A stretch of 59,026 nucleotides of DNA from an uncultured Collinsella sp. (GCA_958415625.1 CATYZI010000014.1:1-59026), one strand, 5' to 3'; counted from the first letter of the stretch, positions 17,708 through 26,612 are shown. Translations and numbers: made by a program. The notes: generated from the sequence alone by a model not told the origin.

Positions 17708-18934
17708 CTAGGCCTGGGCGGCAGCAGAGCTGGGGCCCTGGACCTTAGCCCACGTCTTGAGCGACAGCGTATCGATCTCGATAAAGCCGGCGCTGGCCTT
17801 CTCGTCAAACGTAGTGTCGCGGTCGTAGGTAGCCAGACCGTAGTCATACAGGCTAAACGGGCTCTTGCGGCCGACGACATGGCAGTTGCCCTTAAAGAAC
17901 TTCAGACGGACGGTGCCGGTCACGAACTTCTGGGTGTCGGCCATAAAGGCATCGAGCGCGTTTTTGAGCGGGCTGTACCACTGGCCGTTGTACACGGCGG
18001 TGGCCCAATCCTGCTCGAGCTTAATCTTGGTCTTGAGCAGGTCGCCCTCGACGCAGATGTCCTCGAGCGCCTTGTGGGCGGTGATGAGCGTCAGGGCGCC
18101 AGGAACCTCGTAGCACTCGCGACTCTTGAGGCCCACCAGACGATCCTCGACCAGGTCGAGACGGCCAAAGCCGTTGTCACCCGAAATCTTGTTGAGGGCG
18201 ATGACGATCTCGGAGAGTTTCATCTTCTTGCCATCGACGGCGACGGGCTTGCCCGCCTCAAACTCAATCTCGGTGTAGGTCGGGGTGTCCGGCGTGTCCT
18301 CGGGGTTCTTGGTCATAACCCAGGCGTCGTCGAGCGGCTCGTTCCAGGGATCCTCCAGGTGACCGCACTCGATGGCGCGACCCCACAGGTTGTCGTCGAT
18401 GGAATAGGGGTTGTCGTTGGCGCCCTCGGGAACCGGCACGTTGTGGGCGTGAGCATAGGCAACCTCATCGGGACGGCACTTCAGATCCCACTCGCGAACC
18501 GGGGCGATAACCTTAAGCTCGGGGTCGAGGGCCTTGACGGCAGCCTCAAAACGAACCTGGTCGTTACCCTTGCCGGTGCAGCCGTGGGCGGCGTAGGTCG
18601 CGCCAAACTCGTGAGCGACCTCGACAAGCTTCTTGGCGAGCAGCGGGCGAGACAGCGCGGAGAGCAGCGGGTACTTGTTCTCGTACATGGAGTTTGCGGC
18701 GATGGCCTTAGTCAGGAACTCATCGGAGAACTCGTCGCGCAGGTCGAGCACCTGGCAATCGAGAACGCCCAGGTCAAGCGCCTTCTGCTTCTTGGCATCC
18801 AAGCCGGTCTCCTCCTGGCCCACGTTGCCGCAGACGCAAACGACATCGAGATTCTTCTCGTCCTGGAGCCACTTGACACATACGGATGTATCAAGACCAC
18901 CGGAATATGCGAGAACGACTTTTTCCTTGCTCAT
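17708..18934 (-). CDS. argG: Argininosuccinate synthase
   Basis: Joins citrulline and aspartate using ATP. The 408-residue protein has the N-type PP-loop AYSGGLDTSVC (about 8-18), YAAHGCTGKGNDQVRFE, and the substrate motif NPYSIDDNLWGRAIE. ATG 18934 follows GAAAGGAAACAGCC. With the small ORF and argH it likely forms a citrulline-to-arginine unit; no other arg gene is nearby. The C-terminus is Ala/Ser-rich. Confidence 0.95.
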   Translation of the reverse strand: MSKEKVVLAYSGGLDTSVCVKWLQDEKNLDVVCVCGNVGQEETGLDAKKQKALDLGVLDCQVLDLRDEFSDEFLTKAIAANSMYENKYPLLSALSRPLLAKKLVEVAHEFGATYAAHGCTGKGNDQVRFEAAVKALDPELKVIAPVREWDLKCRPDEVAYAHAHNVPVPEGANDNPYSIDDNLWGRAIECGHLEDPWNEPLDDAWVMTKNPEDTPDTPTYTEIEFEAGKPVAVDGKKMKLSEIVIALNKISGDNGFGRLDLVEDRLVGLKSRECYEVPGALTLITAHKALEDICVEGDLLKTKIKLEQDWATAVYNGQWYSPLKNALDAFMADTQKFVTGTVRLKFFKGNCHVVGRKSPFSLYDYGLATYDRDTTFDEKASAGFIEIDTLSLKTWAKVQGPSSAAAQA

Positions 18935-19488
18935 GGCTGTTTCCTTTCGCCCTTGGTAGCTAGTTAGAACATCGGTCAGTTGCAAGTCATTTCGAGGTCA
19001 AAAAACCGTGCAATATCAGGTTAAATAGCAAAAAGCAGCACAGCATGCCCTAGAAACATGCGTTTATATCGTGCTAAAACCCAACGACCTCAAAATGACT
19101 CTGTTGGGGCATTTCACCCCATACGAACAGAGACGATTGTTATCGTCGTCGGGAAATTGCGCGCTGGCGTCGGATGGCATTATCTGCAGTGGTGATGATC
19201 TTTACGAACTGCATCTGCCTCTCCTTTCACCTATCGCCGGGCGCAATTCTAATATCGTAAACGGTACCTTTTCTTCGGTAAGCGGTTGTATTTCCGTCTC
19301 CGTTTTCGATGGTCGCTATATTACGCTAAAGTGCCCGCAGCACAAGCGACAAATTCAAATTTCTGAAAAGTTTTTTCATTACTTTGTGAAGCGTGGTGCA
19401 AATACGCTCCGTTCCTGCGACAATACGCTCAGTTACTGGTTGATGGTTATAACGTCTGAAACAATTTCGAAACGAAAGGCGCGCTTTT
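18935..19488. other. AT-rich intergenic region between argG and a HAD gene
   Basis: 554 bases with clearly lower GC than its neighbours. It holds the divergent promoters of argG and the Cof-type phosphatase. An open frame on the plus strand (GTG 19071 to 19529) has no ribosome binding site, overlaps the next gene and matches no family I know. AATACGCTC occurs twice (19399 and 19423 areas). No T-box or known riboswitch was recognised. Confidence 0.45.
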
Positions 19489-20316
19489 ATGCAAACTTAC
19501 GAATCGGACACCAATATCGGAAGCATTAAGATTCTCGCCGTCGACATGGACAAGACGCTGCTCACCGACAAGCGCGTGTTGCCGCAGGGTCTTGATGAGC
19601 GCCTGGACAAGCTCGCCGACGCAGGCATTGTATTCTGCCCCGCCAGCGGACGCCCCGCCCCCAAACTCGAGGAAATGTTCGAGAGCATTAAGAACCGCCT
19701 TGCTTTTTGTCCCGACAACGGAGCCTGCGTCATCTATCGCGGCAGCTATATCTATAAGAGCAACATCGATGTGGCGCTGTATCAGCAGGTGCTCGCCCGT
19801 GCCTCGGAGGACCCGCGTGCCGTTCCCGTCTTGTGCTGCTACGACGAGTTCTATGTGCTCGCCCGCGACCATCAGTACCACGACGAGATCAGCGTCTACT
19901 ACAACACGATCAACTACGTCGACACCTTTGAGGGCCTTGATATCGAGTCCAATAAGATCTCGATCTTTTTCCCCGGCTACGACGCCGAGCCCGCGTTCCG
20001 CGAGACCTATAACCCCGCGTTCTCGGATCAGCTCTATGTCACCAATGCTGGCCGCGAGTGGATCGACTTTATGAACCTGGGCGTTGACAAGGGGTCGGGC
20101 GTCGCGCACCTGTGCGACCACCTGGGCATCGATATCGCCGACGCCGCCGCCGTGGGCGACACCTACAACGATATTCCCATGCTCGAGCGCGTCGGGCATA
20201 GCTTTATCGTGGACAATGCAGAGGAGCACATGAACGCGCACGCCAAGTGGCGTATTCCGAGCAACAACGACGGGGGCGTACTGACGCTCATCGACGCCAT
20301 CTTGGCGGCTCGGTAG
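19489..20316 (+). CDS. Cof-type HAD-IIB phosphatase
   Basis: 275-residue sugar- or nucleotide-phosphate phosphatase of the Cof family. Motif I is ILAVDMDKTLLTDK, followed by CPASGRPAPKL (motif II). The long cap domain covers about 85-190, and AAVGDTYNDIPML is motif IV with the metal-binding aspartates. ATG 19489 follows GAAAGG. The substrate is not predictable from sequence. It is followed by a long inverted repeat and a terminator. Confidence 0.87.
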   Translation: MQTYESDTNIGSIKILAVDMDKTLLTDKRVLPQGLDERLDKLADAGIVFCPASGRPAPKLEEMFESIKNRLAFCPDNGACVIYRGSYIYKSNIDVALYQQVLARASEDPRAVPVLCCYDEFYVLARDHQYHDEISVYYNTINYVDTFEGLDIESNKISIFFPGYDAEPAFRETYNPAFSDQLYVTNAGREWIDFMNLGVDKGSGVAHLCDHLGIDIADAAAVGDTYNDIPMLERVGHSFIVDNAEEHMNAHAKWRIPSNNDGGVLTLIDAILAAR

Positions 20317-20326
20317 CCGTCCCATC

Positions 20327-20455
20327 GGGCCTGGCCGGGCGGCACGGGATAACTTTTCGCTCGGTCAGGTCCTGCGCAAGACGAAAGCCACATTAAGTGG
20401 CTTTCTTTGCGTGCGGAATCTACGCAAAGTTAACCCGTGCCGCCCGGCCAGGCCC
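20327..20455 (+). repeat. Long inverted repeat with nested hairpin (LIR-A)
   Basis: Perfect 22-base GC-rich arms (20327-20348 and 20434-20455) extended, after one mismatch, by TAACTTT / AAAGTTA. The loop contains a second stem GAAAGCCAC / GTGGCTTTC (20383-20405). It begins 11 bases after the HAD stop. Its core resembles LIR-B at 34329-34437. Confidence 0.85.
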
Positions 20456-20523
20456 TAGGCTTACTTTCCTGCCGCCAAGATGGCGTCTTGAGTGTCTAGA
20501 TACTTAGCTGAAATGATTTGAGC

Positions 20524-20564
20524 AGAGGGGAGCTCCTTGTTGGAAGGGGCTCCCCTCTGTTTTG
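20524..20564 (+). terminator. Strong hairpin downstream of LIR-A
   Basis: AGAGGGGAGC / GCTCCCCTCT perfect 10-base stem (20524-20558), followed by GTTTTGG. It lies between convergent genes, so it can terminate the HAD transcript. Confidence 0.72.
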
Positions 20565-20572
20565 GTTACTGA

Positions 20573-20611
20573 GGGACAAATTAATCAGTAGTGTTTGTCC
20601 CAAATCTTAAG
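20573..20611 (+). repeat. 39-bp palindromic repeat, copy 2
   Basis: Same 39-base length and same outer sequence as 8434-8472 (GGGACAAATTAATCAG ... TTTGTCCCAAATCTTAAG); only bases 17-21 differ. It lies 48 bases beyond the polA stop. Confidence 0.8.
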
Positions 20612-20659
20612 TATGTGGGGGCTTGCGTCTTGGGCGAGCTTGCCTTACCGAGCGCTTTC

Positions 20660-23407
20660 CTATTTGGCGTCGGCCCAGGTTATGCCGGTGCTGGCTTCGG
20701 CGATTAGGGGGACGCGGAGGTCTACTACGTGTTCCATGACGTCGCGGACCATGGTGGTTAGGCGCTCGACTTCGTTGACGGGGCACTCAAAGTCCAGTTC
20801 GTCGTGTACCTGCAGGATCATATGGGCGGCAAAGCCTTCTTCTTCCAGGCGGCGGCTTACGCGGGCCATGGCGATCTTGATGATGTCGGCGGCGGTGCCC
20901 TGCATGGGGTGGTTCATGGCCGTACGCTCGCCAAAGCCGCGGAGTTGCGGGTTTTTGGCCTTGAGCTCGGGAATATGGCGTCTGCGGCCATACATGGTCT
21001 CGGCGTAACCCGTCTGCTTGGCACGCGCCACCACGTTGTCGAGGAACGTGCGCACGCCCGGGTATGCCTCGTAGTAGCGGTCAATCATGTCGCGCGCCTC
21101 GGCCATCGAGATATGCAGCGACTGCGACAGACCGTAAGCCTGCTGACCATACACGATGCCGAAGTTCACGGCCTTGGCGCGGCTACGCAGGTCGGGCGTC
21201 ACCTCGGACACCGGCACGCCAAATACGCGCGCGGCCGTCTCGGCATGGAAGTCCTCGCCCTCGTTAAAGGCGCGCACCAGATGCTCGTCGCCCGAAAGAT
21301 GCGCGAGCAGGCGCAGCTCGATCTGTGAGTAGTCCACCGCCAAAAAGACGCTGCCCTCGCCTGCCGAGAACGCCGTCTTGACGGTACGTCCCAGCTCCGA
21401 GCGCGTCGGAATGTTTTGCAGATTGGGGTCGCTCGAAGACAAACGCCCCGTCGCGGTGATGGTCTGGTTGTACGTGGTGTGCACACGCCCGTCACCACGG
21501 CGCAGCGGGCCCAGCGTGTCCAGATAGGTCGACTTAATCTTGGACTTCTCACGCCAGTCCAAAATCAGGCGCACGATCTCGTGGTCGCGGGCAAGGTCGC
21601 TCAGCACCTTGGCGTTGGTCGAATAATAGCCGCGCTTGGTCTTTTTGAGGCCCTTGGTCGGAAGCCCCATAACATCAAACAGCACGTGCGAGAGCTGCAT
21701 GGGGCTGCCGATGTTAAAGGTCTCGTCACCCGCCAGGTCACGAATGCTGCGCTCGACCTCAGTGATCTGGGTAGCAAGTCCCTCGGACAGACTGTGCAGG
21801 CGGTCGGGATCCACGAGCATGCCCGCGCGTTCCATCTTGGCAAGCACCGGAACGAGCGGCATCTCGATGCCATCGAACACGTTGGCGGCATTCTCGCGGA
21901 CCATGCACTCGCGCAACGGCGCCACGAGCGCCAGCGTCAGGGCCGCCGTGCGAGCGGCGGGCGCAGGAGCGTCCTCGCCAGCACCCTCTGCGCCGCGCGC
22001 CGCAGGCAGCGCCATCTGCAGATACGTATCGGCCAGATACACCTCGTCAAACTCGGAGCGGTCGGAATCCAACAGGTAGGCGGCAACAACGGTATCGAAG
22101 ATGCGCGTGGAATCAGCGGACAGCGGGTCCATGAGCTCGGGCTCGGAAGAATCGATGGGCGAAAGCTCATGCAGCAGCGCCTTCGTATCCGGACTCGCCA
22201 CGCGGCCCTCCATAAACAGGCGTGCAAGCACACCGTGGATTACGCCGTGGACGAAGTTGAAGCCCTCAACCTCAGCCGCCGCACCGTTGTCGCCCTCCTC
22301 GAGCGTGAACAGGCCCTTGGACGTCGCCAACCACAGCGTGCGCGTCAGTCCAAAGAGCGCGCCCTCTTCTTTGTCGTCGTCCACCACGGCGGCGACCCAC
22401 TCGCTGGCATCAATCGCGCGGGAGACCTCAGCCGCAACGGCACCAAGCGCGCCAGCATCGCCGGCGGCTGCGCGAACCATCGCAGGTATCTCAAACACAC
22501 TGGAAGCAGCAGCCCCGCCCTCGCCGCCGATCAGCGCCAAGAAACGGTTCTGCATGGCGGTGATACCAAGCGTACCCAGCGCCGCGGAAACCTCATCGGC
22601 AGAAAACGCCGGGAAAGACGTCGCCTCAAAGTCGAGCTCAACAGGCGCATCGGTGCGGATGGTCGCCACCTTGCGGCTCAGCAGTGCGTCGTCGATGTGC
22701 GCGCGCAGGTTTTCGCCCATCTTGCCCTTGACCTCATCGGCGTGTGCGATAACCTCGTCCAGGCTGCCGTACTGCGCGATGAGCGCGCTCGCCTTTTTGG
22801 GGCCGATGCCCGGCACGCCGGGAATGTTATCGGACGTGTCGCCCTTCAGACCATAAAAGTCGGGCACGAGCGCCGGCGTGATGCCGTGATACAGATCGTC
22901 CACGCTCTCGGGCGTCATGATCGCCACGTCGGACAGGCCCTTACGAGTCGAGACCACGTTGACGTGCTCAGTCACGAGCTGATACATATCGCGATCACCG
23001 GTCACCAGCAGCATGTCGCAGCCGGCCTCCTCACCCAAGCGCGCCATGGTTCCCAGGATATCGTCGCCTTCCCAGCCCTCGGACTGCAGAATCGGCACAT
23101 TGAGCGCACCGAGCAGCTCCTTGATCATCGGAAACTGCGCGTGCAGATCGGGGTCCATGGGTGGGCGCTGCGCCTTGTACTGCGGCAGCATCTCCATACG
23201 CACGCGCGGCTTGCCCTTGTCAAACGCCACAACGACTCCATCGGGGTTAAAGGCGTCGATCATCTTGAGAAACATATTCAAAAAGCCAAAGATCGCGTTG
23301 GTGGGGCGACCGTCCGGCGCGTTCATGGTGGGCGGCACGGCGTGGAAGGCGCGGTGCATGAGCGAGTTGCCGTCGATAACGGCAAAGGTACGGCGCTTGT
23401 CAGACAT
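20660..23407 (-). CDS. polA: DNA polymerase I
   Basis: Repair and Okazaki-fragment polymerase, 915 residues. The 5'-3' exonuclease domain covers about 1-310 (FAVIDGNSLMHRAFHA, VTGDRDMYQLV, DFYGLKGDTSDNIPGVPGIG). The middle domain (about 320-520) lacks the DxE proofreading motif, where WVAAVVDDDKEEG stands instead, so 3'-5' proofreading is probably absent. The polymerase domain has motif A AVDYSQIELRLLAH (about 686-699), motif B KAVNFGIVYGQQAYG (about 743-757) and motif C QVHDELDF (about 868). ATG 23407 follows GCGAGGT by 9 bases. It is monocistronic and divergent from the aminopeptidase. Confidence 0.96.
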   Translation of the reverse strand: MSDKRRTFAVIDGNSLMHRAFHAVPPTMNAPDGRPTNAIFGFLNMFLKMIDAFNPDGVVVAFDKGKPRVRMEMLPQYKAQRPPMDPDLHAQFPMIKELLGALNVPILQSEGWEGDDILGTMARLGEEAGCDMLLVTGDRDMYQLVTEHVNVVSTRKGLSDVAIMTPESVDDLYHGITPALVPDFYGLKGDTSDNIPGVPGIGPKKASALIAQYGSLDEVIAHADEVKGKMGENLRAHIDDALLSRKVATIRTDAPVELDFEATSFPAFSADEVSAALGTLGITAMQNRFLALIGGEGGAAASSVFEIPAMVRAAAGDAGALGAVAAEVSRAIDASEWVAAVVDDDKEEGALFGLTRTLWLATSKGLFTLEEGDNGAAAEVEGFNFVHGVIHGVLARLFMEGRVASPDTKALLHELSPIDSSEPELMDPLSADSTRIFDTVVAAYLLDSDRSEFDEVYLADTYLQMALPAARGAEGAGEDAPAPAARTAALTLALVAPLRECMVRENAANVFDGIEMPLVPVLAKMERAGMLVDPDRLHSLSEGLATQITEVERSIRDLAGDETFNIGSPMQLSHVLFDVMGLPTKGLKKTKRGYYSTNAKVLSDLARDHEIVRLILDWREKSKIKSTYLDTLGPLRRGDGRVHTTYNQTITATGRLSSSDPNLQNIPTRSELGRTVKTAFSAGEGSVFLAVDYSQIELRLLAHLSGDEHLVRAFNEGEDFHAETAARVFGVPVSEVTPDLRSRAKAVNFGIVYGQQAYGLSQSLHISMAEARDMIDRYYEAYPGVRTFLDNVVARAKQTGYAETMYGRRRHIPELKAKNPQLRGFGERTAMNHPMQGTAADIIKIAMARVSRRLEEEGFAAHMILQVHDELDFECPVNEVERLTTMVRDVMEHVVDLRVPLIAEASTGITWADAK

Positions 23408-23573
23408 ATTGAATACCTCGCTTTGGGCTGGGCACGGTTTGCTCACACCAGTTTACACGCTCCCCGCCCCACGGCCACCGCACATCAGGCTTCCCCGCCG
23501 CCGCGGGCCCGCGCGTGATACGATGGCTCACGGTACATCAACCAGCACGATCGATCCGAAAGGAGCCTGCGTC

Positions 23574-24971
23574 ATGGAGCGTCCCTGCGCATGGAAAAAG
23601 TACACGCCACAGCAAATCGAGGAGCTCGAGGAGCTTTGCCGCGGCTATAAGCAGTTTTTGAGTGAGAACAAGACCGAGCGCTTGTGCGTCAAGACCGGTA
23701 TCAAGATGGCCGAGGAGGCGGGCTACGTCAATCTGGAGACCGTGATCGCCGAGGGCCGCGCGCTCAAGGCCGGCGACAAGGTGTACGCCGCCAACCACGG
23801 CAAGGACCTCATGCTCGTCAACCTGGGCACCGCCCCGCTCGAGCAGGGCTTTAACATCCTGGGCGCTCACGTGGACTCGCCGCGCCTGGACCTCAAGCAG
23901 AACCCCGCCTTCGAGGCCGGCGACATGGCCTACCTCGACACGCACTACTATGGCGGCGTCAAGAGCTACCACTGGGTGGCCTCCCCGCTCGCACTCGTAG
24001 GCGTCATCTGCAAAAAGGACGGCACCACCGTCGACATCAACATCGGCGACAAGGCAGACGACCCGGTCTTTACCATCTCCGACTTGCTGATCCACCTCTC
24101 GAGCGAGCAGATGGCCAAGCCCGCCAAGGACGCCGTCGACGCCGAGATCCTCGACGTGATCGTGGGCGGCCGTCCCGTCAAGTTTGATGAGGACGACAAG
24201 GACGCCCCCAAGGAGCCCGTCAAGCAGATGTTCCTGGACATCCTCAAGGAGCAGTATGACGTCGAGGAGGAGGACTTCCTCTCCGCCGAGATCGAGGTCG
24301 TGCCCGCCGGCCCGGCCCGCGACATGGGCCTCGACCGCTCCATGATTTTGGGCTATGGCCACGACGACCGTGTCTGCGCCTATCCGTCCATGCTCGCCCA
24401 GATCGACGTCGCCAACGTGGAGCGCACGAGCATCACACTCATCGTCGACAAGGAGGAGATTGGCTCCGTAGGCGCCACCGGCATGACGAGCCGCTTCTTC
24501 GAGAACACCGTCGCCGAGATCATGACGCTCGCCGGCGAGGACAGCCCGCTGGCCCTGCGCCGCGCACTCGCCCACAGCCGCATGCTCTCCTCTGACGTGT
24601 CCGCCGGCTTCGACCCGGGCTACGCCGGCAAGTTCGAAACCAAGAACGCAGCCTTTATGGGTCGCGGCCTGTGCTTTAACAAGTACACGGGCAGCCGCGG
24701 CAAGGGCGGCTCTAACGACGCCGACGCCGAGTATGTGGCCCTCATCCGCGACATCATGGACGAGGCCGGCGTGGACTTCCAGACCTGCGAGCTCGGTCGC
24801 GTCAACGCGGGCGGCGGCGGCACCATCGCCTACATCATGGCCAAGTACGGCATGAACGTCATCGACTCCGGCGTTGCCGTCCTGTCCATGCATGCCCTGT
24901 GGGAGGTCGCCAACAAGGCCGACATCTACGAGGCCTACCGCGGCTACAAGGCCTTCCTCGAGCGCGCGTAA
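23574..24971 (+). CDS. M18 family zinc aminopeptidase
   Basis: 465-residue cytosolic metallo-aminopeptidase of the aspartyl aminopeptidase family. GAHVDSPRLDLKQNP (zinc-ligand His near 99), VDKEEIGSVGATGM (catalytic Glu-Glu), SSDVSAGFDPGY and a C-terminal MHALWEVANKADI carry the expected metal ligands and catalytic residues. ATG 23574 is set by GAAAGGAG; a much longer in-frame opening upstream runs antisense to polA and is not used. Substrate preference (Asp/Glu or broader) is not visible. Confidence 0.9.
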   Translation: MERPCAWKKYTPQQIEELEELCRGYKQFLSENKTERLCVKTGIKMAEEAGYVNLETVIAEGRALKAGDKVYAANHGKDLMLVNLGTAPLEQGFNILGAHVDSPRLDLKQNPAFEAGDMAYLDTHYYGGVKSYHWVASPLALVGVICKKDGTTVDINIGDKADDPVFTISDLLIHLSSEQMAKPAKDAVDAEILDVIVGGRPVKFDEDDKDAPKEPVKQMFLDILKEQYDVEEEDFLSAEIEVVPAGPARDMGLDRSMILGYGHDDRVCAYPSMLAQIDVANVERTSITLIVDKEEIGSVGATGMTSRFFENTVAEIMTLAGEDSPLALRRALAHSRMLSSDVSAGFDPGYAGKFETKNAAFMGRGLCFNKYTGSRGKGGSNDADAEYVALIRDIMDEAGVDFQTCELGRVNAGGGGTIAYIMAKYGMNVIDSGVAVLSMHALWEVANKADIYEAYRGYKAFLERA

Positions 24972-24986
24972 CCAGCCCCTTCATCA

Positions 24987-25051
24987 GTTGCGGTGAAATA
25001 CGGACTAAACTGGCCCATAAACGGCCAAAACAGACCGTATTCCACCGCAAC
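24987..25051 (+). repeat. Long hairpin after the M18 peptidase
   Basis: 17-base arms (24987-25003 and 25035-25051, GTTGCGGTG... / ...CACCGCAAC) with one G-U-compatible mismatch, plus an inner GGCC-7-GGCC stem. TTCCTTTTT follows on the plus strand, so it can terminate the peptidase transcript ahead of yaaA. Confidence 0.72.
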
Positions 25052-25075
25052 TTCCTTTTTGGCAGAGGAGAGTCC

Positions 25076-25885
25076 ATGCTGCAGGTCATCATTTCGCCCG
25101 CCAAGCAGATGCGCGCGGCCCAAGATGCTTTTGAAGTCCTGGGCATTCCACCTTTTGCGCACGAGACGGCTCGCCTCCACCGCGCACTGCTAGATATCGA
25201 ACGAAATGAAGGCAGCGGCGGCCTGCAGGCGCTATGGAACGTGAGTGACAAACTGCTGGGGCCTTGCCTCAACACCCTGCATGAGTTCGGATCCATCCTG
25301 AAAAACGGCGATCTCGACAATCCCGAACTCGCCCGTCACCTCTCCCCTGCCGTCATGTCCTATCACGGCATTCAATACCAGAGCATGGCGCCCGAGGTGA
25401 TGGATTCCGCGCAGCTCGCATGGTTGCAAGACCATCTGTGGATCCTCTCGGGCCTTTACGGATGCGTACGACCCTTTCATGCCGTTGAACCGTATCGGCT
25501 GGAGATGGGCGCAAAGCTTGCCGTCGACGATGCCCGAGACCTCTACGCGTTTTGGGGCGACAAGCTCGCACGGGCCATCGCTCCGGCGGGCTCCAACGCT
25601 ACGATCGTCAACCTCGCCAGCGCGGAATACGCCAAAGCCGTCCTGCCCCGCCTCACCACCGATGTCACGGTCGTCACATGTCTCTTTGGCGAAGGCATCC
25701 GCAACGGCAAGCCCATCCAACGCTCGACCGCCAGCAAAAAGGCGCGCGGCTCCATGGTGCGCTGGATGGCAGAAAACAAGCTCGAGGATGTAAGCGGGCT
25801 CACCGCGTTCGACGTTGGTTATCGTCACTTTCCCGAACTTTCAAATAAAAACACTTTGGTCTTCCTGAACGAACGGGCCTTGTAG
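25076..25885 (+). CDS. yaaA: YaaA/DUF328 family peroxide-stress protein
   Basis: 269-residue cytosolic protein. Hallmarks are the N-terminus MLQVIISPAKQM, LSPAVMSYHGIQYQSM, WILSGLYGCVRPFHAVEPYRLEMG and a C-terminal FDVGYRHFPELSNKNTLVFL. E. coli YaaA lowers intracellular iron during peroxide stress and binds DNA; a similar protective role is inferred here. ATG 25076 follows AGAGGAGAGTCC. It is separated from the M18 gene by a terminator-like hairpin and converges on the next gene after 40 bases. Confidence 0.9.
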   Translation: MLQVIISPAKQMRAAQDAFEVLGIPPFAHETARLHRALLDIERNEGSGGLQALWNVSDKLLGPCLNTLHEFGSILKNGDLDNPELARHLSPAVMSYHGIQYQSMAPEVMDSAQLAWLQDHLWILSGLYGCVRPFHAVEPYRLEMGAKLAVDDARDLYAFWGDKLARAIAPAGSNATIVNLASAEYAKAVLPRLTTDVTVVTCLFGEGIRNGKPIQRSTASKKARGSMVRWMAENKLEDVSGLTAFDVGYRHFPELSNKNTLVFLNERAL

Positions 25886-25925
25886 GACCACCGCTACTTT
25901 TGAATGTGCTGCCTAGGCACGGCGT

Positions 25926-26441
25926 CTATTCCGCCAAGCCGTCGGCTTTGGCAACTTCGTTTGTCGAGCCATCTTGGTAGGTAATCTTAACGTGCTCTAC
26001 CTCGGACACCGCAACACCCGATGGGGGCTCCAAGCGCCATTCCGTCAGCGCGATATCCATAGTCGTAGGCACGTCGCCCTGATTCTTGAGCTTCACCGTC
26101 AGCGTTTTGAGCGCCGCATCATACGTCACGCGTTCGATTTCCTCACCAGGAATAGACCCACCGCTCAGCTGAAGCTGGACAAATCCATCGCGCGAATACC
26201 AATAGTCGCCCGGCGCGGCAACGGTATTGCCGCCCGTAACCTTCACTGTCATGATCGGCAGGGCATCGTCGGCCTCGAACTCCCATGCAGCGCCGCCGTG
26301 ACCGCCAAACGTCCAGATACAAAAGGCAATCACCAGCACGGCAAGCACCGCAAAACCAATCGCGACAAGGCCATGGTGCGCACGGCTTTCCTCGGCCGAT
26401 ACATCCCATTGCGTCTCTCGATATAGATGCTTGTCTTCCAT
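25926..26441 (-). CDS. Uncharacterised single-pass membrane protein
   Basis: 171 residues: a short N-terminal cytoplasmic part (MEDKHLYRETQWDVS...), one membrane helix (about 27-47, VAIGFAVLAVLVIAFCIWTFG), then an extracytoplasmic beta-rich domain. No family recognised and no catalytic motif visible. GGGGAGGCGAAC precedes ATG 26441. It diverges from thiC, and the shared 72-base gap ahead of the riboswitch may hold both promoters. There is no direct evidence linking it to thiamine. Confidence 0.72.
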   Translation of the reverse strand: MEDKHLYRETQWDVSAEESRAHHGLVAIGFAVLAVLVIAFCIWTFGGHGGAAWEFEADDALPIMTVKVTGGNTVAAPGDYWYSRDGFVQLQLSGGSIPGEEIERVTYDAALKTLTVKLKNQGDVPTTMDIALTEWRLEPPSGVAVSEVEHVKITYQDGSTNEVAKADGLAE

Positions 26442-26513
26442 GTTCGCCTCCCCACAGGCACGCTCGTTAGGCCAATCGTACCCATTCGAGCTATACTTGA
26501 GCCCATTACATAA

Positions 26514-26608
26514 ACGGGGAGCTTGCAGGACAAGACGGCAGGCTGAGACTGGGCGCGCCCGCCCTGACCCGCAAACCTGATATGGGTAATGCCAACGAAG
26601 GGAGCCGT
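26514..26608 (+). promoter_or_regulatory. TPP riboswitch (THI element) ahead of thiC
   Basis: Conserved blocks are present in order: GGCTGAGA (26541-26548, the pyrimidine-sensing loop) and AACCTGATATGGGTAATGCC (26574-26593), then AACGAAGGGAGC. P1 pairs ACGG (26514-26517) with CCGT (26605-26608). The only plausible thiC ribosome binding site, GGGAG at 26600-26604, lies inside the 3' part, so ligand binding should hide it and control translation. Confidence 0.93.
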
Positions 26609-26612
26609 GCCA

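Noticed and set aside
18935..19070. T-box or arginine riboswitch before argG
   Set aside because: The conserved T-box antiterminator sequence is absent and no known arginine aptamer could be recognised.
19071..19529. 152-codon frame as a gene
   Set aside because: No ribosome site, GTG start, overlaps the start of the next gene by 41 bases and resembles no family; kept only as an observation.
21416..23518. Very long open frame (about 700 codons) on the plus strand opposite polA
   Set aside because: It is the antisense shadow of a high-GC gene: low-complexity His/Arg/Gln composition, no ribosome site, no family motif, while polA on the other strand is unmistakable.
23013..23573. N-terminal extension of the M18 aminopeptidase by about 187 codons
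   Set aside because: It is antisense to the polA 5' end. The family N-terminus begins at ATG 23574 right after GAAAGGAG.
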